NCBI GenBank assembly: GCA_028821605.1
Contig: JAPPFM010000056.1
Coordinates: 209,346 to 273,345, forward strand
Source: Candidatus Poribacteria bacterium
GTDB taxonomy: Bacteria; Poribacteria; WGA-4E; WGA-3G
Reading direction: 5' to 3'
DNA: 64,000 nucleotides
In this document: in pieces, positions 25,228 to 33,377 of the stretch
Layout: each line of letters opens with the position of its first letter
How positions within the stretch are numbered: the first letter of the stretch is position 1
Program-made: the position numbers and the translations under genes
Notes under the pieces: model-generated
What the model was told of the DNA's origin: nothing
The model's input: the letters and a program-made list of their open reading frames with translations, nothing else
Database searches by the model: none

Positions 25228-25404
25228 TTAAGAAACTGTATTGGGGATTTCCGCACGGACACAGTAATAGCGGAGATTATGAAGTTGACTCCGAAAGCGT
25301 TGCAAACTCTCGATCGTCTGGATCTCCGACGCGTATGCGATATGCGGAAGGAGTTCCTCCCGAATCTGATCCAAAAGTGTAGGAACAGTACGTTCAGCGT
25401 TCAT
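25228..25404 (-). pseudogene. Truncated copy (58 residues) of the helical protein at 23693-24400
   Basis: The frame from ATG 25404 to TAA 25228 reads MNAERTVPTLLDQIREELLP... and matches the start of the gene at 24400. Over 121 bp (25284-25404 against 24280-24400) I count 11 mismatches by hand. The likeness weakens beyond that and the frame stops after 58 codons. It lies 3 bp after the end of the TPR reading frame, between that frame and hicA. Confidence 0.85.
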
Positions 25405-25407
25405 ATT

Positions 25408-25788
25408 TTAGTTTCCAGACTTCGTTTCTTCTAATTGCTTCGCCTTTTCAAAGTCATCTATCGCTTCTTTCGCTTTGCCAAGGGCAGCGTTTGCAAGTCC
25501 CTGCCATTGGTAGTGCACGGCATTATTAGGTTCCAATTCAATAGCTTTCTTAAAATCTTCGCGTGCTAAATTGTACTGCTTCCGCGCTTCTTTTGAAGGT
25601 CCCTGGGTCGATTTCGCGGAACCAAGTAGACATCGCGTAATCCCTCGTAAACCGAAATCTTGGGCCCGAGCAGAACCCAACTTCTTGTCAATAACCTCGG
25701 TAAAATCCACAATCGCTGCGTGATAATCTGCCATCATTTCATTATGGTCACGAATAACCCCGCTTAGGAGTTTTGTATAACCTCTACT
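25408..25788 (-). pseudogene. C-terminal TPR part of the protease, cut off by an in-frame TAG
   Basis: This stretch continues in exactly the same frame as the gene ending at 25789, with no other stop. The TAG at 25791-25789 falls inside a TPR helix: ...NSQYY-stop-SRGYTKLLSG, where YYxRGxxKxxLG is the standard TPR opening. The remaining 126 codons hold further TPR units (FKKAIELEPNNAVHYQWQGL). An ATG at 25737 could reinitiate translation of 109 residues. It could be a fresh nonsense mutation or a read-through site. Confidence 0.75.
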
Positions 25789-27927
25789 CTAATAGTATTG
25801 GGAATTCTCCGCCCCTCTAATAGCTTTATCATGATTTTCAATCGCCTCTTGATATAACCTTCGCGCAGCTTCCAAATCCCCCAGATCAGCTTTAAAATTG
25901 CCCATTCCTGATTTTGTTCTACCCAGAGCGTCATAAACATGAGGAGGGGCAGGATCAGAGTCATATAATAATTCGAGAATTTTGTCAAAGCTTTCAACTG
26001 CTTTCCGATATTCGCCCCGTTTGTAAGCTTCCATGCCCGAGAGGTAGTGGACCCTTGTAAAATCTTCTTTAGCTGCATCAACCTGACCGGATTTTTTGTT
26101 GGCAAGTCCACGACCAAGGTATGCATCGGCAAAGTCCTCTTTTAACTTGATAGCTTGGGTATAGTCTTCAACAGCCTTTTGATAGTCTCCTTCTTTACCA
26201 CGGAGATGGTGCTCTTTGCCTCGATTATAGTAGGCTTCGACAAACTTTGGTTTTAACTTGATAACTCTATCAAAATGATCAAGTGCCATTTTATAGTTAT
26301 TAAGATGGGAATGTGTCATCCCCAACTTGTAATAAACTTCAGCGTAATCTGGTTTCCAGTCGATAACTTTCTTATAGTCCTTGATTGCTTTCTTGTAATC
26401 CTCGTTTTCCAATTTCGCGTTGCCTCGATCATAATAAGCCTCTACATAATCCGGATTTAACTCAATGGATTTATCAAAACTTTTAATCGCCGCTTTATAT
26501 TGACCAATGTTGAAATTTGCTTTACCTTCATAGTAGTAAGCTTTGGCATGGTCAAGTTTAGCACTCTCATCTTTACCTAAAGCTTTCCTTGCATTGCCTA
26601 ATTCGTAGTAGGCCTCGCCCAGCATAATAGCATTATCTGGATTTAGGTTGATAATTTTTTCATAATCTTGAATCGCCTTTTTATAGTTAGAGTCAGACTT
26701 TTCTATGTTTGCAACACCCCGATAGAAATAAGCATCGGCATTTTTTGAGTTTAAGTTAATGGCTTGGGTATAGCTTTCAATCGCTCCCTTATAGTCAGTA
26801 CTTTTTAGTTTCACGTCGCCCAGGTTATAGTACACCTTGGCCAGCAAAGCGTCGCCCGGTTTTAATTCGATTGTTTTCTCATAGTCTCTCATTGCCCCCT
26901 TATAGTCACGATCAGATGCCTTCGCAATGCCTCGGTTGAAATAAGTTGCGGTGTCGTCTGGATTTAATTTAAGTGCTTTGTTATAGGCTTGGATTGCGCC
27001 TTTATAGTCCGCACTTTGTTGCTTCGCGTTCCCAAGGTCGTGGTAGGCAATAAAATCATCTGAAATCAGTTTGATTGCCTTTTCGTAGGTTTCAATAGCG
27101 TCTTGATATTGACCAAGTTCTGCTTTTACAATTCCATATTCTCGCCAAAATTTAGCATATTTTTGATATGATTCAATGGTTTTCTCAAAACCTTTTGTTG
27201 CTTCATTATAATTTTGGTCTTCTAACTTACGATTGGCCCACGCACTATAGGCGTAAGCACGTATAGGATCTTTCTTTTGCCAATCCACTAAATTTTCCTC
27301 GAACGAATCAGACAATGCCTTAAGATCGCTTAAATCACTGGCGAAACTAAAACCATTGGATGAGAAAAACACAACCCCTACGACTTGTCCCTTGCTGTTT
27401 AGGGCGGGACCACCACTGACACCAGGAGCAAGCAAAGAATCACCCTTGTTTGCTGGAAAGCCCTTGGAAACCAACCGTAGTTCTTTGTCACTGTTCCGTA
27501 TACCGTGTATCTTACCCTCTGTGACCTTGTATCCTCCGCCAGGGTAACCTACGACGAAAATCGACTCACCTATTTTTCCTTTGCTAAGCTCAAGCGGTTC
27601 ACTTTCACCTGATACCTCCAGGACAACTAAGTCACGCTCTGGATCATATCCTGTGATCTTTTCAATATTGTAAACTTTTTCTGTTCCAACAACAAAAACC
27701 ATTCTTTTACCAGCAACAACGTGGATATTGGTCACAATTTTATCAGGTTCAACAAAAAAACCGCTACCATTTTTAATAGAACTGTCTGCATTTCCTGTAA
27801 TTATTAAGACTGTAGCATTTTTGGCCGCTTCAAGGATGTCCTCTGGAATTTCTGCTGCAGCCCACGTGCAGGAAATCAGAAACCCTAAAACTAATAAACT
27901 AAACGAAAACTTTCTGTTATATCTCAT
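25789..27927 (-). CDS. Secreted trypsin-like serine protease with TPR array
   Basis: A protein of 712 residues from ATG 27927, with AGGAAGG upstream. The signal sequence (FSFSLLVLGFLISCTWAAA) could be cut by signal peptidase I, or used as a lipobox at LISC. The protease domain has the triad H69 (TNIHVVAG), D99 (PERDLVVLEV) and S171 (APGVSGGPAL). From about residue 220 a dozen TPR units follow (for example YYDRGNAKLENEDYKKAIKD). The protease is HtrA/trypsin-like without PDZ. An in-frame TAG ends it; 126 more codons of TPR continue downstream. Confidence 0.85.
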   Translation of the reverse strand: MRYNRKFSFSLLVLGFLISCTWAAAEIPEDILEAAKNATVLIITGNADSSIKNGSGFFVEPDKIVTNIHVVAGKRMVFVVGTEKVYNIEKITGYDPERDLVVLEVSGESEPLELSKGKIGESIFVVGYPGGGYKVTEGKIHGIRNSDKELRLVSKGFPANKGDSLLAPGVSGGPALNSKGQVVGVVFFSSNGFSFASDLSDLKALSDSFEENLVDWQKKDPIRAYAYSAWANRKLEDQNYNEATKGFEKTIESYQKYAKFWREYGIVKAELGQYQDAIETYEKAIKLISDDFIAYHDLGNAKQQSADYKGAIQAYNKALKLNPDDTATYFNRGIAKASDRDYKGAMRDYEKTIELKPGDALLAKVYYNLGDVKLKSTDYKGAIESYTQAINLNSKNADAYFYRGVANIEKSDSNYKKAIQDYEKIINLNPDNAIMLGEAYYELGNARKALGKDESAKLDHAKAYYYEGKANFNIGQYKAAIKSFDKSIELNPDYVEAYYDRGNAKLENEDYKKAIKDYKKVIDWKPDYAEVYYKLGMTHSHLNNYKMALDHFDRVIKLKPKFVEAYYNRGKEHHLRGKEGDYQKAVEDYTQAIKLKEDFADAYLGRGLANKKSGQVDAAKEDFTRVHYLSGMEAYKRGEYRKAVESFDKILELLYDSDPAPPHVYDALGRTKSGMGNFKADLGDLEAARRLYQEAIENHDKAIRGAENSQYY

Positions 27928-28013
27928 AAGTACTATCCTTCCTATAATTTCTAAGCAGATGAGAAAAATCACCCACAACCCTGGAGATGCTGCTAACGTT
28001 TAAACCTTCTAAT

Positions 28014-28042
28014 AAAATAGCAGGTTTCCCGTAAAAAGTCAA
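28014..28042 (-). promoter_or_regulatory. Promoter of the protease/TPR gene
   Basis: On the minus strand TTGACT (28042-28037) and TATTTT (28019-28014) are 17 bp apart, with TGC before the -10. It abuts the divergent promoter at 28044. Confidence 0.5.
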
Positions 28043-28043
28043 C

Positions 28044-28073
28044 TTGACAATTGTTGAGAGACTGTGTTAGAAT
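28044..28073 (+). promoter_or_regulatory. Promoter of the redoxin/epimerase run
   Basis: TTGACA (28044-28049) and TAGAAT (28068-28073) are 18 bp apart, just upstream of the gene at 28111. The -35 boxes of the two divergent promoters are adjacent. Confidence 0.55.
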
Positions 28074-28110
28074 GCGAATAGAGAATACACGGTACGGGAG
28101 AAAGGCTGCC

Positions 28111-28659
28111 ATGAAATTGTCCATTGTTGCTATCGTTAGTATCGCTTTCTTTGGGATACTCGCGAGTTTTGCTGACCAAAAGTCCGAAACTGAACCGCCA
28201 AAAGTAGGCGATACAGCACCCGATTGGACGCTCCAAGACCCCGAAGAGAAGGAACATAACCTGAAGAAATTGCGTGACAAAGTTGTTTTCCTCATTATGG
28301 GCAACCGTAAAATTCGGAAAGAGGATGACAAATGGGCAGAGGCATTCCAGAAGGACTACCGAGAGAACAAACAAGTTGTCGCTTATATCATTGCTGATTT
28401 GCGGAGTGTCCCCGGATTCATACCCAAAAGGTTTATCAGGAGCCAACTCAAGAAAAACCCGCCCCCTGTGAACTTCTTATTGGATTGGAAGGGAGAGGTA
28501 CATAAGCGGTACCAGACGGAAAAAAAGAAACCCACGCTCTACCTAATCTCGCAGGAAGGCACAATTGTATTCCACCGAAAATCCGATTTCAAACCGGAAA
28601 TTTACGCCGAACTTAAAAAGGAAATCGACAAACTTTTAGCAAAGTCGGATGCAGAGTAA
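28111..28659 (+). CDS. Secreted thioredoxin-fold (redoxin-like) protein without catalytic cysteines
   Basis: A protein of 182 residues from ATG 28111 (AAAGG upstream), with signal peptide KLSIVAIVSIAFFGILASFA. The mature part begins like redoxins (PPKVGDTAPDWTLQD), then LRDKVVFLIMGNRKIRKEDD, where peroxiredoxins and TlpA would have a CxxC or a peroxidatic Cys. Neither is present; the middle strand and cis-Pro (KKPTLYLI) are. The closest type I can suggest is the YtfJ-like group. It may be a structural or binding thioredoxin fold. It is the first gene of a three-gene + strand run. Confidence 0.65.
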   Translation: MKLSIVAIVSIAFFGILASFADQKSETEPPKVGDTAPDWTLQDPEEKEHNLKKLRDKVVFLIMGNRKIRKEDDKWAEAFQKDYRENKQVVAYIIADLRSVPGFIPKRFIRSQLKKNPPPVNFLLDWKGEVHKRYQTEKKKPTLYLISQEGTIVFHRKSDFKPEIYAELKKEIDKLLAKSDAE

Positions 28660-28746
28660 TGTTTATAAAGTCGTATTTTGTTGTCAGTTGCCCTTGTATT
28701 TAGCAGTGTTCAAACGCGGGCAATCCTCTCGGTAATGGAGAAAAGT

Positions 28747-29601
28747 ATGGCCACGAAAATTAGAATAGAACCCTATTTGTCCAGTCCAATCTTTTTCCTT
28801 GTCGCGGGTCTGTTCCTTGGTGGATTCGGTTTCTTCGCGATGGGCGTAGCCGGAGACGACTTACTTTTTTTCATTTTAGACTGGATTTTAATCATCTTTG
28901 GTTTTTCTGCTGCGGTCTACGGGTTCATGGGGATAGTAGAAGGCAAACAAAAACGGATCAAGGGGAACCAGCAGGAGGTACGTGCCCTGTCTCAAGATTT
29001 AAAGGTGCGTTATCCGACCTACATCTTAAAGGTTCACAAGTTGAAAGAGAAGCATGAAGACCTGCATGAGAAGTTTCCTGAAGTCCGGGCATCTTCTGAG
29101 GAATTCAAACGCCGTATCAAGGTGTTTCAAGCCGAGTTAGTTGAATTGGAAACACAACTTCACGATAATCTACAGAAGCACGCGCCCATTATAGATAGCG
29201 ATAACGTGGACGGTGTCGCGAAAAAGATTCTCTGGTCCGATCAGCAGATTCAGTTGACACAGTTGGAGAGTACTTTAAAAACGCTCACTGAGACGGAAAG
29301 TCCGATGGTGCCAGAGAATTACCGTAGCGTGCTGAATCGGATACGCCACGATTTCAAAAGGCTTGATGGCGGTGTAACGCTTTATCACGAATTGTTAACA
29401 GCATGTACCAGTGAAACTGATGCGTTCGACGCTATTTCAGCCTTGAAACAGGAAGTTGAGGCGGTTGACGCGCTGCTCTCGCAGCACGAAGCCGAATTGC
29501 AAAAGTTAGAAACAGATACCCAAACGCAATATGAGATGTCGAAAATGGCACTGTCAATATTTCAAGAGCGTTTTGAAGAATTCAAAGCGGGTTGCGAATA
29601 A
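28747..29601 (+). CDS. Two-TM membrane protein with a long coiled coil
   Basis: A protein of 284 residues from ATG 28747 (GGAG upstream). Two membrane segments (PIFFLVAGLFLGGFGFFAMG and LLFFILDWILIIFGFSAAVY) are followed by about 210 residues of highly charged helix, probably a coiled coil (KLKEKHEDLHEKFPEVRASS; ALLSQHEAELQKLETD). No known domain is recognised. It lies between the redoxin-like gene and the epimerase (18-bp gap). Confidence 0.6.
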   Translation: MATKIRIEPYLSSPIFFLVAGLFLGGFGFFAMGVAGDDLLFFILDWILIIFGFSAAVYGFMGIVEGKQKRIKGNQQEVRALSQDLKVRYPTYILKVHKLKEKHEDLHEKFPEVRASSEEFKRRIKVFQAELVELETQLHDNLQKHAPIIDSDNVDGVAKKILWSDQQIQLTQLESTLKTLTETESPMVPENYRSVLNRIRHDFKRLDGGVTLYHELLTACTSETDAFDAISALKQEVEAVDALLSQHEAELQKLETDTQTQYEMSKMALSIFQERFEEFKAGCE

Positions 29602-29619
29602 TCACGAAGGGAAACGAAT

Positions 29620-30600
29620 ATGAAGTATCTCGTTACTGGCTGTGCGGGGTTTATCGGTTGGAAAGTGACGGAGTTTTTGTTGGAAGCAGGACACACCGTT
29701 GTTGGAATCGATAATATAAACAAAGCGTATGATACACAAGTCAAGCAGTGGAGACTTCAGCAACTCGAAGGCATCCCAAACTTCCAATTTCACCGTTCAG
29801 ACATCTGTGACCGAGATACCCTACAGGCAATATTCAAGAAGAGTACCCCTACATTTGACGCAGTGATTAACCTCGCAGCTCGTGCCGGGGTGCGGCAGTC
29901 CGTTGAAAATCCTTGGGTATACGTTGGCACCAACGTAACTGGTACACTGAATCTGTTAGAATTGTGCCGCGAATTTGAAGTAAAGAAATTCGTGTTGGCA
30001 TCGACATCAAGTCTTTACGGTGCGAACAATCCACTCCCCTTCAGCGAGGAGGCAAACACAGACGGACCTTTATCCCCTTACGCTGCCTCAAAGAAAGGTG
30101 CCGAATCGTTCTGCCATAGTTACCATCACCTCTACGGTATCGACGTGACAATCTTCCGTTTTTTCACTGTCTATGGTCCCGCTGGCAGACCGGATATGAG
30201 CGCGTTTCGTTTTGTACAGTGGATCAGTGAAGGGAAACCGGTCATCGTCTATGGCGATGGCAAACAGTCCTCGCGAGATTATACTTATCTTGAAGACATC
30301 GCTCGTGGAGTGATAGCAGGGCTGAAACCTCTCAACTACGAAGTGATTAACCTCGGTTCAGACAGTCCCATCGTACTTATTGATACGATTCGGCTTATAG
30401 AGGAACTCGTTGGTAAGAAAGCGCAGCTCTCACACCAACCTTTTCATCCGGCTGATGTTCGCGCCACGTGGGCAGATATCCGCAAGGCGGAAAAACTTTT
30501 AGACTGGCGACCCCAGGTCACTTTCCGTGAAGGTATCACTGCGCTTGTAGAGTGGTATCAGGCGAATCGTGAATGGGCAAAAGACATCCAAACAGGCTAA
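29620..30600 (+). CDS. NAD-dependent sugar epimerase (UDP-glucuronate/UDP-glucose 4-epimerase-like)
   Basis: A 326-residue extended short-chain dehydrogenase. The NAD-binding motif is TGCAGFIG (G-x-x-G-x-x-G), the catalytic pair is Y-A-A-S-K (PYAASKKGAE), with the active-site Ser/Thr in LASTSSLYG. FTVYGPAGRPDMS matches the UDP-uronate epimerase group. It probably makes a nucleotide sugar for envelope polysaccharide. It has an 18-bp gap to the upstream gene. Confidence 0.85.
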   Translation: MKYLVTGCAGFIGWKVTEFLLEAGHTVVGIDNINKAYDTQVKQWRLQQLEGIPNFQFHRSDICDRDTLQAIFKKSTPTFDAVINLAARAGVRQSVENPWVYVGTNVTGTLNLLELCREFEVKKFVLASTSSLYGANNPLPFSEEANTDGPLSPYAASKKGAESFCHSYHHLYGIDVTIFRFFTVYGPAGRPDMSAFRFVQWISEGKPVIVYGDGKQSSRDYTYLEDIARGVIAGLKPLNYEVINLGSDSPIVLIDTIRLIEELVGKKAQLSHQPFHPADVRATWADIRKAEKLLDWRPQVTFREGITALVEWYQANREWAKDIQTG

Positions 30601-30743
30601 ATCGCACCTCCTTGTAGGAGCAAGTGTTTTGCTTGGGTATTTCTGCGGATTGCTTGGTGTCTTTGCTTGGGTGTTTCTGCGTATTTTTGCGGACTTCCCG
30701 TGCTCGCGACCTTTACACCCATTAACTTTGACGAGACAAAGCA
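30601..30743. other. Intergenic region with repeats of TTGCTTGGGTNTTTCTGCG
   Basis: TTTTGCTTGGGTATTTCTGCG (in shorter form, about 30628-30647) is followed by TTTGCTTGGGTGTTTCTGCG (about 30662-30681). The same core is found in the loop of the inverted repeat at 24591-24637. No gene is seen. Confidence 0.6.
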
Positions 30744-31331
30744 CTAAGTCAATAGTGTGACTGCCTTTTTCAAAGCATCGGCATCCACCTTTATTTTTGC
30801 TATCTCTGCCTCGCGTTGGACATAAGTGAGTGTATGTTCTGGACTCATCGGGGCAGCAATGTCCTGAACGATCTTGTGGAGCCTCTTCACATCGGTTTTC
30901 TTGATACCAGTCTGTGCTTCAATGCGGGCATGTAACTCAGCGGGAGACTCCGGTTCTTCAATGGGTGCTGTGCGTTTGGAAGGTGCCCCTTTTCTTTTCG
31001 GTTTCGATTCTGCCGATGGAGATGTCCGTGTCTTCGTCTGGCGTGCCCTTCTTCGAGACGTTCCCTGTTTAGAAGTCTGAATTTTCCCCACTTCTAAGGA
31101 CTTGACACCACATTCCTTACACAACTTCGCTGTGACATCCGCCAAGGTCATCGTTACAATCATTTCTGTAATCGCGCCACAGACTTCACATTCGGAAAGG
31201 TTCTCGATGTTTGTAAGGATCTCAGCGTGTATGACGAGCATCTTCTCTTTATCAGTTTTTGTCTGTTTCTCTTTCTGACAGAGTGCTATCAGTTTCTGTG
31301 CTGCCTTCTCAATTGTGTCTAAATGTCCCAT
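30744..31331 (-). CDS. Zinc-ribbon-like protein of unknown function
   Basis: A 195-residue protein. Residues about 48-70 hold two CxxC pairs (CEVCGAI ... CKECGVK), as in a small zinc ribbon. The middle is basic and low in complexity (SKQGTSRRRARQTKTRTSPS and KPKRKGAPSKR). The end has LHARIEAQTGIKKTDVKRLH, which looks helical. It may bind nucleic acid. It is transcribed alone, convergent with the epimerase run. Confidence 0.55.
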   Translation of the reverse strand: MGHLDTIEKAAQKLIALCQKEKQTKTDKEKMLVIHAEILTNIENLSECEVCGAITEMIVTMTLADVTAKLCKECGVKSLEVGKIQTSKQGTSRRRARQTKTRTSPSAESKPKRKGAPSKRTAPIEEPESPAELHARIEAQTGIKKTDVKRLHKIVQDIAAPMSPEHTLTYVQREAEIAKIKVDADALKKAVTLLT

Positions 31332-31393
31332 GTTGTTCCCCTAAAGATATGAGGCACGGTAACCTCAAGGTGAAATATATCCTCGCTTCCGTT

Positions 31394-31414
31394 GGCGAGG
31401 ATTGTATCCTCGCC
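31394..31414. repeat. Palindrome of the GGCGAGG family
   Basis: GGCGAGGAT-TGT-ATCCTCGCC is a perfect 9-bp-arm palindrome between the zinc-ribbon gene and citramalate synthase. Confidence 0.75.
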
Positions 31415-31550
31415 TTCCTCCAATGTTCAAGTAAGCGTAGACTTTACGATAAATTGCGATTCGTTTATAGGTGAGGTTTCTGACAGGAGGCACGCTTAGT
31501 CTTCACCAAAGCGCGCGTGCAGGACAATGTGGCACGTACGTCCTGCGTAA

Positions 31551-33137
31551 TTATTTAGATTGCAGCGAAGCAGCGAAAGTCTTGTCTGTATAGAGTTTAT
31601 ATTCAAAACTGTCTATCAATGCTTCGCAACTGGCGGAGATGATGTTCTCTGAAACGCCAACGGTGCTCCAAGTTCTCTCTCCGTCACTCGCTTCAATCAA
31701 TACTCGGACTTTTGAACCTGTCCCGGCTTTGGTATCCAAAACTCGAACCTTGTAATCTATCAATCGGACTGTCTGCAAAGCCGGATAGAACTGCTCAAGT
31801 GCTTTTCGGAGCGCAGTGTCAAGCGCGTTGACGGGTCCATCTCCATCAGCAGCGGTGTGTGCCGTAAGGCCATCTGGTGTCGTAACCTTTATGGTTGCTT
31901 CAGAACGCATCGCGTAGTCGCTGAACTGTTCAATGATAACGCGGAAACCAACAGATTCAAAAAAGGATTCGTAACCATTAAATATCTTATGTGTCAAAAG
32001 TTCAAACGATGCTTCAGCGGCTTCGTATTGGTAGCCTTCCTGCTCCGCTTCCTTGAGGCGTTTGAAGAGTTCTAACACCTGTGGTGAATCCTTGTCGTAA
32101 TCGGGGTATTCCTTCTCAATCTTTTTCATAATGGTGCCGCGTCCCGCTTGGTCAGAGACGAGAATTCGTTGCGTATTGCCAACCGTTTCCGGCACGATGT
32201 GTTCATAAGTAAGACGATTTTTACGGATGGCATCGGTGTGCAAGCCACCTTTGTGGGCAAAAGCGGAACGTCCAACGTAAGGTTGACGTTCATCGTGCGG
32301 GAGGTTCGCCAATTCGCTGATAAGTCGCGATACACTTGTTAACGCTTGTAGCCGCGTATCGCTGAGGCACTTTATACCGAGTTTGAGTTGAATCGTGGGA
32401 ATAATAGAGGCGAGATTCGCGTTTCCACACCGTTCACCGTAGCCGTTGAAGGTGCCTTGCACATGGGTCGCACCAGCCTGGACAGCCAGCACGGAATTTG
32501 CCGCACCCATTCCAGCATCGTTGTGTGTATGAATACCAACCGGCAAGGACAAATCGGAAAGAACAGTTTCAATACCTGCTTGGATTTCCAGTGGTAGTCT
32601 GCCGCCGTTGGTATCGCAGAGCACGAGGCAGCTCGCACCGCCAGATGCAGCCGCCTGCAACGTCTCCATTGCATAGGTGGCATCGTCGGCGTAACCATCG
32701 AAGAAATGTTCGGCATCGTAAATCACCTCTCGCCCATTTTCGACAAGATAGCGGACAGAACTCTCAATTAATTCCAAGTTCTCTTCTGCTGTGACACGCA
32801 GGACATCGGTGGCGTGGAGCCGCCAACTCTTTCCAAAAATTGTAACCGTCCTCGCACCAGTATCCAACAAAGCAGTCAAATTCGGATCGACATCGGCGGT
32901 ATACGTCGGATAGCGTGTGCTGCCGAATGGCACAATCGTTGCCGTTTCTAACGCCATCCCTTTTACTCGCTTGAAAAACTCTATATCTTTCGGGTTGGAG
33001 CCAGGGTAACCCCCCTCAATATAGCGGATGCCTAACTTATCCAGTGCCTCTATGATGATAAGTTTATCTTCAACAGAAAACGCCACGCCTTCTGCTTGGC
33101 TGCCATCCCTAAGTGTTGTGTCATAAAATTCAACCAT
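31551..33137 (-). CDS. cimA: (R)-Citramalate synthase
   Basis: A protein of 528 residues from ATG 33137, which has AAAGGG upstream and begins VEFYDTTLRDGSQAEG, the standard start of this family. An ATG at 33167 would add ten residues from a dispersed repeat. The HMGL-like barrel has GGYPGSNPKD and HTHNDAGMGAANS (metal His), and the C-terminal part is the LeuA regulatory domain (GDGPVNALDTALRKAL). It condenses pyruvate and acetyl-CoA to citramalate for isoleucine synthesis, bypassing threonine. It has its own promoter. Confidence 0.92.
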   Translation of the reverse strand: MVEFYDTTLRDGSQAEGVAFSVEDKLIIIEALDKLGIRYIEGGYPGSNPKDIEFFKRVKGMALETATIVPFGSTRYPTYTADVDPNLTALLDTGARTVTIFGKSWRLHATDVLRVTAEENLELIESSVRYLVENGREVIYDAEHFFDGYADDATYAMETLQAAASGGASCLVLCDTNGGRLPLEIQAGIETVLSDLSLPVGIHTHNDAGMGAANSVLAVQAGATHVQGTFNGYGERCGNANLASIIPTIQLKLGIKCLSDTRLQALTSVSRLISELANLPHDERQPYVGRSAFAHKGGLHTDAIRKNRLTYEHIVPETVGNTQRILVSDQAGRGTIMKKIEKEYPDYDKDSPQVLELFKRLKEAEQEGYQYEAAEASFELLTHKIFNGYESFFESVGFRVIIEQFSDYAMRSEATIKVTTPDGLTAHTAADGDGPVNALDTALRKALEQFYPALQTVRLIDYKVRVLDTKAGTGSKVRVLIEASDGERTWSTVGVSENIISASCEALIDSFEYKLYTDKTFAASLQSK

Positions 33138-33141
33138 GTCC

Positions 33142-33180
33142 CTTTTCACGGCAAGTTTTGGCTGCAAACTACGCCAAAAT
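33142..33180 (-). repeat. Dispersed ~40-bp repeat, copy B
   Basis: On the minus strand it reads ATTTTGGCGTAGTTTGCAG..., ending in AACTTGCCGTGAAAAG, clearly related to 23641-23682. As there, it lies directly upstream of a start codon, on the same strand, and could contribute leader sequence. Confidence 0.7.
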
Positions 33181-33236
33181 TCGGTGTCTCCTTTTAGGCT
33201 TTTATATCTTAATTCCTGTTTAGTTTTTACACTAAT

Positions 33237-33265
33237 ATTTTATCACATTTAAGGGTAAAAGTCAA
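33237..33265 (-). promoter_or_regulatory. Promoter of cimA
   Basis: On the minus strand TTGACT (33265-33260) and TAAAAT (33242-33237) are 17 bp apart. The leader is about 90 bases long and includes the dispersed repeat. Confidence 0.65.
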
Positions 33266-33341
33266 ATTTTGTCTGTGTTTCTCGCAGTGCCGATAGCAAA
33301 ATAAAATCCTTGTGCTGCGTCTCTTTAAATCTATTTGTAAT

Positions 33342-33369
33342 TTGATAATTCGTTCGATTGTGGTATCAT
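33342..33369 (+). promoter_or_regulatory. Promoter of the DacB-like gene
   Basis: TTGATA (33342-33347) and TATCAT (33364-33369) are 16 bp apart. The ATG at 33378 follows the -10 by only 8 bp and no SD is seen, so the mRNA may be leaderless. Confidence 0.5.
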
Positions 33370-33377
33370 TAAAAATT

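Noticed and set aside
25764-26132. 122-codon minus-strand ORF within the protease/TPR gene
   Set aside because: It is a shadow frame of the TPR coding region, and its sequence has no TPR or other pattern.
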